A DNA stretch of 64,000 nucleotides from the NCBI GenBank assembly GCA_030651575.1, contig JAUSFB010000029.1, positions 1 to 64,000 of the forward strand, in the 5' to 3' direction. The position numbers and the translations under genes are program-made. The DNA comes from Phaeospirillum sp. Lineage in GTDB: Bacteria; Pseudomonadota; Alphaproteobacteria; Rhodospirillales; Magnetospirillaceae. Under the pieces are notes generated by a model. It was not told the origin of the DNA. It saw only the letters and a program-made list of their open reading frames with translations, and searched no databases. This document shows, in pieces, positions 38,518 through 48,658 of the stretch; positions within the stretch are counted from its first letter, which is position 1; the number at the start of each line of letters is the position of its first letter.

Positions 38518-39639
38518 ATGACCGACCTCGCCCGCGCCACCAGCCTGCTCACCATCGATGTGGACGCCATCGTCGCCAACTGGCGCCGCATCGCCAGCCT
38601 GATCGCGCCGGCCGAGGCCGCCGCCGTGGTCAAGGCCAACTGCTATGGCCTGGGGGTCGCCCATATCGCCCCGGCGCTGTTCGCCGCTGGCTGCCGCAGC
38701 TTCTTTGTCGCCTGCCTGGATGAAGGCATTCAGTTGCGCAAGATTTTGCCGGGCGGAATGATCTATGTCCTGAGCGGGCCGGTGGGCGGAGCCGAGTCCG
38801 AGTTCGCCGCCCATAACCTGATCCCGGTGCTCAACAGCCTGGCCCAGATCACCGGCTGGTCGGCCTTCGCCAAGGCAGGCAGCGCCGCCCCGGCCTCGGC
38901 CCTGCACCTGGATACGGGCATGACCCGGCTGGGACTGGACGAAGCCGAGCTGGACCGTCTTGCCGCCAAGCCCAACGTGCTGGCCTCGGTGCGTCCGATT
39001 CTGGCCATGTCGCATCTGGCCTGCGCCGATGACGACACCTCGCCCAAGAACAACGAACAGTTGGCCACTTTCCGCCGCCTGTCCGGCCGGTTGCCGGCCA
39101 TGCCGCTGAGTCTGTCAGCCTCGGGTGGAATTTTCCTGGGCCGGGCCTTTCGCTTCGACATGGCGCGGCCGGGGGCGGCGCTGTATGGCCTGAACCCCAT
39201 TCCCGGCCGCCCCAATCCCATGACCCAAGTGCTTCGTCTACAAGGAAAAATCCTGCAAATCCGCGACGTTGACAGCCCTATGACCGTTGGCTATGGTGCC
39301 TCCCACCGCGTCGCCCGGCGGGGGAGGATTGCGACCGTCGCCATCGGTTACGCCGATGGCTGGTTCCGGTCCCTGAGCAATCGCGGTCATGGCGTCATTG
39401 GGGGAATCAAGGTGCCGCTCGTCGGTCGCGTGTCCATGGATCTGACCACCTTCGACGTCACCGACGTCCCGGAGGCGCTGGCGCATCCCGGCGCGCTGAT
39501 CGACCTGATCGGCCCCAATATTCCCGTTGACGATGTGGCGGCCATGGCCGGCACCATCGGCTACGAGGTTCTGACCGCCCTGGGTCGCCGTCATCATCGC
39601 CGCTGGCTGTCTCGCGCCACGGAAGGAAAGCCGGCGTGA
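38518..39639 (+). CDS. alr: Alanine racemase
   Basis: A 373-aa PLP enzyme of the Alr family. Lys39 in VVKANCYGLG is the PLP lysine (usually KANAYGHG), the catalytic Tyr is in TVGYGASHRV, and MTRLGLD and GRVSMDLT complete the site. It makes D-alanine for peptidoglycan. The ATG is taken at 38518, 35 bp after dnaB; the open frame upstream is inside dnaB. GTGA overlap with mlaE suggests coupling. Confidence 0.93.
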   Translation: MTDLARATSLLTIDVDAIVANWRRIASLIAPAEAAAVVKANCYGLGVAHIAPALFAAGCRSFFVACLDEGIQLRKILPGGMIYVLSGPVGGAESEFAAHNLIPVLNSLAQITGWSAFAKAGSAAPASALHLDTGMTRLGLDEAELDRLAAKPNVLASVRPILAMSHLACADDDTSPKNNEQLATFRRLSGRLPAMPLSLSASGGIFLGRAFRFDMARPGAALYGLNPIPGRPNPMTQVLRLQGKILQIRDVDSPMTVGYGASHRVARRGRIATVAIGYADGWFRSLSNRGHGVIGGIKVPLVGRVSMDLTTFDVTDVPEALAHPGALIDLIGPNIPVDDVAAMAGTIGYEVLTALGRRHHRRWLSRATEGKPA

Positions 39640-40412
39640 CCGATTTTCTCGCGACCGTCGGGCGGGTGTTTCTCGCTTTTCTGGCCCATACCGGCCGCCT
39701 GTCCGCCTTCACCGCCACGGCGGTGTCGCATGTGGTGCGGCCGCCGTTCTATCCCCGCCTGATCATGCGCGAAATGATCGAGATCGGCTATTTCTCGCTT
39801 CCGGTGGTGGGGCTGACCGCCGTGTTCACCGGCATGGTGCTGGCGCTGCAATCCTATTCCGGCTTTTCACGCTTTGCCGCCGAGGGGGCCGTCGCCACCG
39901 TGGTGGTGCTGTCGGTGACCCGCGAATTGGCCCCGGTGCTGGCCGGCCTGATGGTGGCGGGCCGGATCGGCGCATCCATGGCAGCCGAGATCGGCACCAT
40001 GCGCGTTACCGAACAGATCGACGCGCTGACCACGCTGTCGACCAACCCGTTCAAGTATCTGGTGGCGCCGCGCATCCTGGCCGGCACCCTGATGCTGCCC
40101 TTCCTGGTGCTGATCGCCGACATCATCGGCGTATTCGGCGGCTATATCGTCGGCGTCTACAAGCTGGGCTTCAACTCGTCGACCTATATCGCGCGCACCT
40201 GGGAATACCTGATGCCGCTGGACGTGATTTCGGGTCTGGTCAAGGCCGCCGTGTTCGGCTTCCTGATCACCCTGATGGGCTGCTACAACGGCTACTACTC
40301 CAAGGGCGGCGCCCAGGGCGTCGGCGCAGCCACCACCAACGCGGTGGTGTCGGCCGCCATCATGATCCTGGTGTTCAACTATATGATCACCGCCATGTTC
40401 TTCGGGAAATGA
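39636..40412 (+). CDS. mlaE: MlaE-type ABC transporter permease
   Basis: A 258-aa permease of the MlaE family with five to six membrane helices and the conserved VLALQSYSGF and MRVTEQIDALTTLSTNP regions. With MlaF it forms the inner-membrane core that moves phospholipids to keep outer-membrane asymmetry. It starts at GTG 39636 overlapping the alr stop and ends overlapping the mlaF ATG. The mlaD and mlaBC partners are not in this window. Confidence 0.9.
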   Translation: MTDFLATVGRVFLAFLAHTGRLSAFTATAVSHVVRPPFYPRLIMREMIEIGYFSLPVVGLTAVFTGMVLALQSYSGFSRFAAEGAVATVVVLSVTRELAPVLAGLMVAGRIGASMAAEIGTMRVTEQIDALTTLSTNPFKYLVAPRILAGTLMLPFLVLIADIIGVFGGYIVGVYKLGFNSSTYIARTWEYLMPLDVISGLVKAAVFGFLITLMGCYNGYYSKGGAQGVGAATTNAVVSAAIMILVFNYMITAMFFGK

Positions 40413-41182
40413 GCATGCCCCCCAAGATCCAGCTGACCGGCGTCCACAAGTCCTTTGGCCCCAAGGTGGTGCTGGACGGAATCGACCTGTCGGTGGCCAG
40501 GGGCGAATCGGTCGTGGTGATCGGCGGGTCCGGAACTGGCAAGTCGGTGATGCTGAAATGCATCCTGGGACTGCTGCGGCCGGAAACCGGATCGATCAAG
40601 GTCGATGGCGAGGAAGTGGTGGGCCTAAGCTCGCGCCAGCGCGAGCCGGTCATGCGCAAATTCGGCATGCTGTTCCAGGGCGGCGCCCTGTTCGACTCGC
40701 TGAAGGTGTGGGAAAACGTCGCCTTCGGCCTGATCCAGGGCCAAAAGATGGAGCGCGCCAAGGCCCGCGACATCGCCATCGAAAAACTGGCCCAGGTCGG
40801 CCTTGCCGCCTCGTCGGGCGACCTGTTCCCGTCGGAGCTGTCGGGCGGCATGCAAAAGCGCGTCTCGCTGGCCCGCGCCATCGCCACCAGCCCCGACATC
40901 ATCTTTTTCGACGAACCGACCACCGGCCTCGACCCGATCATGGCCGACGTGATCAACAGCCTGATCGTCAAGTGCTGCAAGGAAGTGGGCGCCACGGCCT
41001 TATCCATCACCCACGACATGGCCAGCGCCCGCAAGATCGCCGACCGAATCGCCATGCTGTACAAGGGCAGGCTGATCTGGGTCGGCCCCGCCAAGGATAT
41101 CGACCACTCTGGAAACGAGTATGTAGACCAGTTCATCCACGGCCGGGAAGACGGCCCGATCAGCATGGAACTGAGGGCTTAG
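40409..41182 (+). CDS. mlaF: MlaF-type ABC transporter ATPase
   Basis: A 257-aa ABC ATPase. Walker A is GGSGTGKSVMLK, the signature motif LSGGMQKRVSLARAI, Walker B IIFFDEPTTGLDP, and the H-loop SITHDM. SGGMQKR is typical of MlaF/Ttg2A. It energises lipid transport by MlaE, encoded directly upstream with an ATGA overlap. Confidence 0.92.
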   Translation: MSMPPKIQLTGVHKSFGPKVVLDGIDLSVARGESVVVIGGSGTGKSVMLKCILGLLRPETGSIKVDGEEVVGLSSRQREPVMRKFGMLFQGGALFDSLKVWENVAFGLIQGQKMERAKARDIAIEKLAQVGLAASSGDLFPSELSGGMQKRVSLARAIATSPDIIFFDEPTTGLDPIMADVINSLIVKCCKEVGATALSITHDMASARKIADRIAMLYKGRLIWVGPAKDIDHSGNEYVDQFIHGREDGPISMELRA

Positions 41183-41185
41183 GCT

Positions 41186-42556
41186 TTGGCCAAGCCCGCC
41201 TCCCAATTCGTCTGCCAGGACTGCGGCGCCGTCACCTTGAAATGGGCCGGCAAATGCGAGGCCTGCGGCGCCTGGAACTCCATCGTCGAAGAGGCCGGAC
41301 GGCAGGAAATCCCCAAGGGCCTGTCCAGCGGCAAGGGCCGCAAGATCGAATTCGTCGGGCTGGAGGGCAGTTCCGCCCCCCTGCCCCGCATGCTGACCGG
41401 CATCGGCGAGTTGGACCGGGTCTGCGGCGGCGGGCTGGTGCCGGGATCGTGCCTGCTGGTGGGCGGCGATCCGGGGATCGGCAAGTCGACCCTGCTGCTT
41501 CAAGCCACCGCCGCCCTGTCGGCCAATGCCACCGTCGCCTATATCTCGGGCGAGGAAGCGGTGGATCAGGTCCGCATGCGCGCCGTCCGGCTGGGCCATG
41601 CCAAGGCCAAGGTAGCGTTGGCCTCGGCCACCTCGTTGCGCGATATCCTGGCCTCGCTGGATGGCCCCGACACACCCCAGGTGGTGGTGATCGACTCGAT
41701 CCAGACCGTTTATGCCGACAATATCGAATCGGCCCCCGGCACGGTCAGTCAGGTGCGCGCCTGCTCGGCCGAGCTGATCCGGCTGGCCAAGCGGCGCGGC
41801 TTCGTGCTGTTCCTGGTCGGCCATGTCACCAAGGACGGCCAGATCGCCGGGCCGCGCGTGCTGGAACACATGGTCGACACCGTGTTGTATTTCGAGGGCG
41901 ATCGCGGCCATCAGTTCCGCATCCTGCGGGCCACCAAGAACCGCTTTGGCGCCACCGACGAAATCGGGGTGTTCGAGATGACCGATCGCGGCCTGTCCGA
42001 AGTCGCCAACCCGTCGGCGCTGTTCCTGGCCGAGCGGCGCGGCAATGTCTCGGGCAGCTGCGTGTTCGGCGGCATGGAGGGCACCCGGCCCATGCTGGTG
42101 GAAATTCAGGCGCTGGTGGCGCCCAGCACCCTGTCTTCCCCGCGCCGGGCGGTGGTGGGATGGGACACCAACCGTCTGTCCATGGTGATGGCGGTGCTCG
42201 ATGCCCGCTGTGGGCTTGCTTTGTCGGGAAATGATGTTTATTTGAACGTCGCAGGCGGCTTGCGGATCGCCGAGCCTGCCGCCGACCTTGCGGTCGCGGC
42301 GGCTTTACTGTCATCCGCCTCCGATATCCCGGTCCCCGCCGACATGGTCGTGTTCGGAGAGATCGGGTTGTCCGGTGAAGTCAGGGCGGTCGCCCAGGCC
42401 GATACCCGCTTGAAGGAGGCCGCCAAACTCGGCTTTGCCCAGGCGCTGGTGCCGTCGCGGCCGCGTAAGGACAAGGGAGCCGGCGGCGGCGGATCGCTGA
42501 AGATCCGCTCCATCGGCCACCTGCAAGATGTGCTGGAACTGTTCCAGCCGAAGTAA
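41186..42556 (+). CDS. radA: DNA repair protein RadA
   Basis: A 456-aa RadA/Sms. It has an N-terminal C4 zinc finger (FVCQDCGAV and CEACGAW), Walker A GGDPGIGKSTLL, the RadA KNRFG motif in RATKNRFGATDE, and a Lon-like C-terminal domain (about 300-456). It helps branch migration during recombination. The start codon appears to be TTG at 41186, three bases past the mlaF stop; no ATG suits the conserved N-terminus. Confidence 0.95.
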   Translation: MAKPASQFVCQDCGAVTLKWAGKCEACGAWNSIVEEAGRQEIPKGLSSGKGRKIEFVGLEGSSAPLPRMLTGIGELDRVCGGGLVPGSCLLVGGDPGIGKSTLLLQATAALSANATVAYISGEEAVDQVRMRAVRLGHAKAKVALASATSLRDILASLDGPDTPQVVVIDSIQTVYADNIESAPGTVSQVRACSAELIRLAKRRGFVLFLVGHVTKDGQIAGPRVLEHMVDTVLYFEGDRGHQFRILRATKNRFGATDEIGVFEMTDRGLSEVANPSALFLAERRGNVSGSCVFGGMEGTRPMLVEIQALVAPSTLSSPRRAVVGWDTNRLSMVMAVLDARCGLALSGNDVYLNVAGGLRIAEPAADLAVAAALLSSASDIPVPADMVVFGEIGLSGEVRAVAQADTRLKEAAKLGFAQALVPSRPRKDKGAGGGGSLKIRSIGHLQDVLELFQPK

Positions 42557-42572
42557 CCAACGGAACGAGGGT

Positions 42573-43277
42573 ATGGGAAACCTGAACATCACCGCCGTTG
42601 ACGTCGTCGTGGCCGTGGTGCTGCTCGGCTCGGCCGGATTCGCCTTCCTGCGCGGCTTTGTTCACGAGGTTCTGTCCATCACCTCCTGGGTCGGCGCCGT
42701 CTTCGTCACCCTTTACGGCTTTCCCCACGCCCAACCGTTCTTCCGCAGCCATATAGGCACCGCCTGGGCGGCCGACGCCGCCACCGGAGCGGCGCTGTTC
42801 CTGGTTACGCTGCTGCTGCTGTCGCTGCTGACCAAGCGGGTCTCGGACACCGTCCGCCGCAGCGCGCTCAACAGCGTCGATTCGTCGCTGGGCTTTGTGT
42901 TCGGGCTGGCGCGCGGCGCGATTTTGGTGTCGCTGGCTTATATGTCGGCGGCCTGGCTGTTCGACGACCCCGAGCAGCAGCCGGGCTGGCTGGCCGAATC
43001 CCGGTCCCGCCCGTGGCTGGAGCGCGGCGCCGGGGTGTTGCAAGGGCTGGCTCCGTCCGGCTTTGGCAAGGCCCAGGCCACGGCGCGCGAGGCATCGGCC
43101 GAAACCCGCCAATTGATCGAGGCGGAAAAGACTTTCCAGAAGTTCGTCTCGCCGCAACCGGCCCAACCGCCGGCCAATGCGGCTTCCAACGGCAAGGCCG
43201 ACGCAGCCCCCGCCAAGGGCGGCTACGACACCGAAAGCCGTACCCAGATGGAGCGGTTGATCCGCAGTAACCAGTAG
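42573..43277 (+). CDS. cvpA: CvpA family membrane protein
   Basis: A 234-aa protein with four N-terminal membrane helices (VDVVVAVVLLGSAGFAFL, VLSITSWVGAVFVTLYGF, FLVTLLLLSLL and an LARGAILVSLAYM helix) typical of CvpA, then a soluble Ala/Pro-rich tail with DTESRTQMERLI at its end. Precise function is unclear across the family. The cvpA-purF linkage is widely conserved; purF follows after 12 bp. Confidence 0.88.
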   Translation: MGNLNITAVDVVVAVVLLGSAGFAFLRGFVHEVLSITSWVGAVFVTLYGFPHAQPFFRSHIGTAWAADAATGAALFLVTLLLLSLLTKRVSDTVRRSALNSVDSSLGFVFGLARGAILVSLAYMSAAWLFDDPEQQPGWLAESRSRPWLERGAGVLQGLAPSGFGKAQATAREASAETRQLIEAEKTFQKFVSPQPAQPPANAASNGKADAAPAKGGYDTESRTQMERLIRSNQ

Positions 43278-43289
43278 GACGCCCCCGGA

Positions 43290-44749
<1,460 letters not shown>

Positions 44750-44750
<1 letters not shown>

Positions 44751-45466
44751 TGGCTGGCCTGCTGGACGGCCGCGTCGCCCTGGTCACCGGGGCCTCACGC
44801 GGGATCGGCGCCGCCGTGGCGCGCCGTCTGGCGGCCGAGGGGGCCGAGATCGTCGCCATCGCCCGCACCCAAGGGGCGTTGGAGGAACTGGACGATCAGG
44901 TCCGGGCGGCGGGCGGCAAGCCCCTGGTCCTGGTTCCCGAGGATCTGCGCAACTTTGACGCCATCGACAAGATCGCCGGCGCGATCTTCCATCGCTGGGG
45001 CCGGCTTGACATCCTGATCGGCAATGCCGGCGCCATCGGCGGCGGTCTGTCGCCAGTCGCCCATCACGCTCCCGATGACTGGGAGGAAGCTTTCGCCGTC
45101 AACCTGACCGCCAACTGGCGATTGATCCGCGCCTGCGACCCGCTGCTGCGCATGGCCGAGGCCGGCAAGGCGATGTTCACCACCTCCGGAGTCGCCCAGG
45201 GCATTCATCCCTTCTGGGGGCCCTACGCCGCCAGCAAGGCCGCCCTGGAGACCATGGTCAAGACCTGGGCGGCCGAAGTCGTCAACACCACCCAGCTTCG
45301 CATCAATCTGGTCAATCCCGGCGCGGTGGCGACCCGTATGCGAGCCATCGCCTTCCCCGGCGAGGATCAGACCAAGCTGGCCCAGCCCGACGACGTGGCG
45401 GGGACATTCCTGTCGCTGTGCCTGCCCGGCTGCGGCCATCATGGCGAGGTGATCCTGGCGGGCTGA
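44750..45466 (+). CDS. Short-chain dehydrogenase/reductase
   Basis: A 238-aa classical SDR. The cofactor loop is VTGASRGIGAAVARRL, the catalytic Ser lies in TTSGVAQG, and YAASKAALE gives the Tyr and Lys. It overlaps purF by one base and is the last gene of the dnaB-to-purF run. The substrate is unknown; SDRs next to purF are seen in other alphaproteobacteria. Confidence 0.85.
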
Positions 45467-45648
45467 TCGGGTCAATCCCCGATGGACCAAGGCCCATTGT
45501 CACAGATCGTCACCTTGGGATTGGAAGGTGCTTGCACCCCCAGGCGATGATAAGCTATCCCAATACCAAGGGGAGTGGCCTCGCCCGAATTAGCGGTATG
45601 GCCGAACGTCAGTGGGAAGGGACGACCCATGGGGTCGGTAAGGGCCGG

Positions 45649-46965
45649 ATGAGCGAATCCGATCGGCGTGATGGGATGAAAACCTTCGAGACGAAGGTCG
45701 CGAGCCTCATCGCTGCCACGCGTCATCTGGAGATTCCGCACATCTTGATGCTGCGCCGACTGACCCTGCGCGATCCCGAGGCCCGCAAATGGGCCAGCGA
45801 AAAACAAATCAACGTCGTCTTCCAGGTCATCCTGACCAAAACCATCGAACGCTACGGCATCGCCAAGCTGAAGGCGGATCGCGACCGCGAGTTCGGGCCG
45901 CTCCTGCCGCAGGGCGGCGATGGTCGCGACGAGGATCTGCGGGTTCTCGGCGATATCGCGACCCAATTGCTGGGTCCGGCCCAGATGTCCGAGGCGGAAT
46001 CCACCCAGTCGGGCTTTCATGCCTTGCTGGCGCGGGGCGCCGTGCCCCCACCCCCGAAAACGCTGCGGACCCAGATCCCGAATCGCGAGCCGCCGCCGCT
46101 GTTCGCGGCCCAGCTTGGCCCTGCCGGCGACAAGCAGATGGCAAGGCGCATCGCCCAATTGCAAAAGGCCGGTGAAGAGCCGGAGAAGCAGGAAACCGTC
46201 TTTACCGACTTCGCGTCGCTGTTCGACGAGACGGTTTGCTCTTATGCCCAAAAGACACTCGACATCTTCCGCATCTCCAATCCATCGCGCGGCATGAGGC
46301 TGCCTTTCCTGCTGGCCCCCGAGTTCAGTCAGGCCTATTGCGAGATCTTGCGCAAATTCATCCTGCCCCAGATGCGGGCCACCCGAGCCATGCAGGCCCT
46401 GGCCGGCAGCTACAACTGGTCCGATGTCGGTGGCGACAAGCTGATCGAGATCATGCAGGGCAGCGAGGTCAACAATCCGATCCTGCACAACTGGGATACC
46501 CGCTGGGCCGCCTTTCGGGCTCCCAAGGCCGTCAAGGGCAAGAAGACGCCCGCCCAAAAGCCCGAGGACAATCCGTGGCCGCTGCTGCGTGAGGACGCCA
46601 CCCGCTACAATTACGAGCCGCCCTCCGAGGCCAACATCATCCTGCTGCAAGACATCATCCGGTTCGAGGCCGACGTCCTGGCCAAGTGCTGGCGTGAACT
46701 GGCCCAGCTCTACACCCAGGAATTCGCCCCCAGCGGCCGCATGGATCAGGCGCGCGAAGGCGCCTTCCGCGACGGCATCATGAAGTGGTCGGCCAAACTG
46801 CCCGATTATGTCGGCGAGCATCTGGCCATGAAGGCGCATTTCGAGTTCGACCGGCTTGACGCGACCTGGATGCGCAAGCTGCTCAACAGCTTTGGCAAGA
46901 ATGATTCCGAGCGCCGTCGCAACGCGCCGTTCCTGACCGAGTTCGTCCTTCAACTGGGCGGCTAG
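45649..46965 (+). CDS. Uncharacterised soluble protein upstream of a membrane-anchored ParA
   Basis: About 438 aa, with no recognised domain, signal peptide or membrane helix. It is mostly helical with a proline-rich linker near residue 135 (RGAVPPPPKTL) and a Lys-rich linker (KAVKGKKTPAQKPED) near 315. Segments with several aromatic and acidic residues, such as NPILHNWDTRWAAFR, are candidate family motifs. Other starts at 45598 and 45676 are possible; 45649 has AAGG upstream. Only 5 bp separate it from the ParA gene, so the two are probably functionally linked. Confidence 0.65.
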   Translation: MSESDRRDGMKTFETKVASLIAATRHLEIPHILMLRRLTLRDPEARKWASEKQINVVFQVILTKTIERYGIAKLKADRDREFGPLLPQGGDGRDEDLRVLGDIATQLLGPAQMSEAESTQSGFHALLARGAVPPPPKTLRTQIPNREPPPLFAAQLGPAGDKQMARRIAQLQKAGEEPEKQETVFTDFASLFDETVCSYAQKTLDIFRISNPSRGMRLPFLLAPEFSQAYCEILRKFILPQMRATRAMQALAGSYNWSDVGGDKLIEIMQGSEVNNPILHNWDTRWAAFRAPKAVKGKKTPAQKPEDNPWPLLREDATRYNYEPPSEANIILLQDIIRFEADVLAKCWRELAQLYTQEFAPSGRMDQAREGAFRDGIMKWSAKLPDYVGEHLAMKAHFEFDRLDATWMRKLLNSFGKNDSERRRNAPFLTEFVLQLGG

Positions 46966-46970
46966 CCCGC

Positions 46971-48077
46971 ATGGCCTCCGCCCCCGACATCCCCCTGCCG
47001 GTCATGGTGGCGGTATTCAACCAGAAGGGCGGCGTCGCTAAAACCACCACCGCCTGCAATCTGGCCGTTTGCCTGACCGCCTTCGGCTATCGGGTGCTGC
47101 TGGTCGATCTCGACACCCAGGGCAACGCCACCAACAGCTTTGGCGTCTCGCCACTGCCGGCCTCGGGGGCCTTCGAGGTCATCACCGGCCGCGCCAAGGT
47201 CGCCGACGTGGCCCTGGACACCGCCTATGACGGCCTGTGGCTGCTGCCCGCAACCATGAGCCTGCGCGACAACGATCATCTGCTGGCCCATGCCGGACGG
47301 CGGCGGGGCCTGCTGGAAACCCGGCTGGCCGGGACCGGCGTCGATCTAGTGATCGTCGATTGCCCGCCAGCCCTGGCGGCGGCCACCGCCACGGCGCTGG
47401 CCTCGGCCTCGGCGGTGCTGATGCCGGTGCGGCCCGACCCCTTCGCCCATGAAGGGCTGGTCAACACCTGGTACGAAATCAAGCGGATTCGGGAAGCCGT
47501 CAACGTTCAGTTGGGCGTCGCCGGCATCCTGCTGACCATGGCCGGATCGGAAGCCACCGGCGACGATGTCGGCCGGGTGATCCGCGCCGAATTCGGCGAA
47601 CAGGTCTACGGCGTCGAGATCAACACCGACCCCAAGGTCGCCGAGGCGGCCCAGATGTCCCTGCCGGTCGCGGTCCTCGACCCCGACGGACTGGCCGGTC
47701 GCGCCTATGTGGACGCCACCGAGGAGTTGCTGCGGCGGCTGGAGCGCCAAAACCGGCCGGGAACCCGCCTGCGCCCCCCCGGCGGCCGTGACGAGGCGCT
47801 CAATCGCCTGCGCGAGTGGCGCTCGACCACCCATGCCGCCCTGCTGCGCACCCCCACCGATGGCCAGGGCTGGGCCAAGCGGGGGGGCAAGGCGAATGGC
47901 GACGATGACGACGACGACGAGGCCGACGACTATTTCGGATCGACGCCACGCCCCGAGCAGGCCCCACCAGCCAACCGCGGACACGCCCTCCTGCTGGGCC
48001 TGCTCGGAATCGTGTCCGGCATGTGGATCGAGGCGCTGACCGGCGGGCTGCGGCGGCTGTTCCTGGGCGGCGGATGA
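46971..48077 (+). CDS. ParA/MinD-family ATPase with C-terminal membrane segment (ParA-TM 1)
   Basis: A 368-aa deviant Walker A ATPase: KGGVAKTT (Lys19 and Lys24), LLVDLDTQGNAT and VIVDCPPA. After the core come an acidic run (about 300-318, seven consecutive Asp/Glu) and a hydrophobic helix close to the C-terminus (ALLLGLLGIVSGMW), so the protein is probably tail-anchored. Such ATPases position cargo or complexes; the usual ParB partner is absent. The upstream neighbour is the unknown 438-aa protein, and downstream the LysE-like gene overlaps by 4 bp. Confidence 0.85.
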   Translation: MASAPDIPLPVMVAVFNQKGGVAKTTTACNLAVCLTAFGYRVLLVDLDTQGNATNSFGVSPLPASGAFEVITGRAKVADVALDTAYDGLWLLPATMSLRDNDHLLAHAGRRRGLLETRLAGTGVDLVIVDCPPALAAATATALASASAVLMPVRPDPFAHEGLVNTWYEIKRIREAVNVQLGVAGILLTMAGSEATGDDVGRVIRAEFGEQVYGVEINTDPKVAEAAQMSLPVAVLDPDGLAGRAYVDATEELLRRLERQNRPGTRLRPPGGRDEALNRLREWRSTTHAALLRTPTDGQGWAKRGGKANGDDDDDDEADDYFGSTPRPEQAPPANRGHALLLGLLGIVSGMWIEALTGGLRRLFLGGG

Positions 48078-48649
48078 TGGACCCGACCACCTTCGTCCTG
48101 GCCGTCCTCGCCCTGCTGGCGACGCCGGGGCCGACCAACACCTTGCTGGCGGCGTCCGGCGCTTCGGTCGGCGTCATCCGTTCGCTCAAACTGGTTCCAG
48201 CCGAAATCGGTGGCTACCTGACCGCTATCACCCTGCTAATCGCCGTCATCGGCCCCTTGGTGGCCGCGCATGCCGTCATCGCGGTGGGATTGAAGCTGGC
48301 GGCCAGTCTCTGGCTGATCTGCTGCGCCCTGCGCCTGTGGCGGAACGTCGACGAGGAGATTGGGCGAAGCGAAACCTCCATCCGGCATGTGTTCATCACC
48401 ACCCTGGTCAACCCCAAGGCGCTGATCTTCGCACTGGTCATTTTTCCACAGGGGACACCGATCGAGACCGCCCCGTGGCTTGCCGGTTTTTCCGGCTTGG
48501 TCGTCATCGTCGCAATCGGCTGGATCTGCTTTGGCGCCGCGCTGGCCCACTCGATCGGCCGTCTGGCGACTCCCCGGCGCATCCGCCGGGCGGCCGCCCT
48601 GGGACTCACGGCCTTCGCGACGGTTCTGGCCGGCGCCGCCATTTATTAA
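48074..48649 (+). CDS. LysE/RhtB-family exporter
   Basis: A 191-aa protein with about six membrane helices and the family start FVLAVLALLATPGPTNTLL. LysE/RhtB proteins export amino acids or related metabolites; the substrate is unknown. The two adjacent ATGs (48074 and 48077) overlap the stop of the preceding ParA gene. It converges with the second ParA gene after 9 bp. Confidence 0.82.
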   Translation: MMDPTTFVLAVLALLATPGPTNTLLAASGASVGVIRSLKLVPAEIGGYLTAITLLIAVIGPLVAAHAVIAVGLKLAASLWLICCALRLWRNVDEEIGRSETSIRHVFITTLVNPKALIFALVIFPQGTPIETAPWLAGFSGLVVIVAIGWICFGAALAHSIGRLATPRRIRRAAALGLTAFATVLAGAAIY

Positions 48650-48658
48650 GGCCCCGGT

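Noticed and set aside
45519-45540. Possible sigma-54 promoter (TTGGAAGGTGCTTGCA) before the 438-aa protein gene
   Set aside because: The GG and GC elements are nine rather than ten bases apart in the best alignment, and no enhancer site was seen, so it was not listed.
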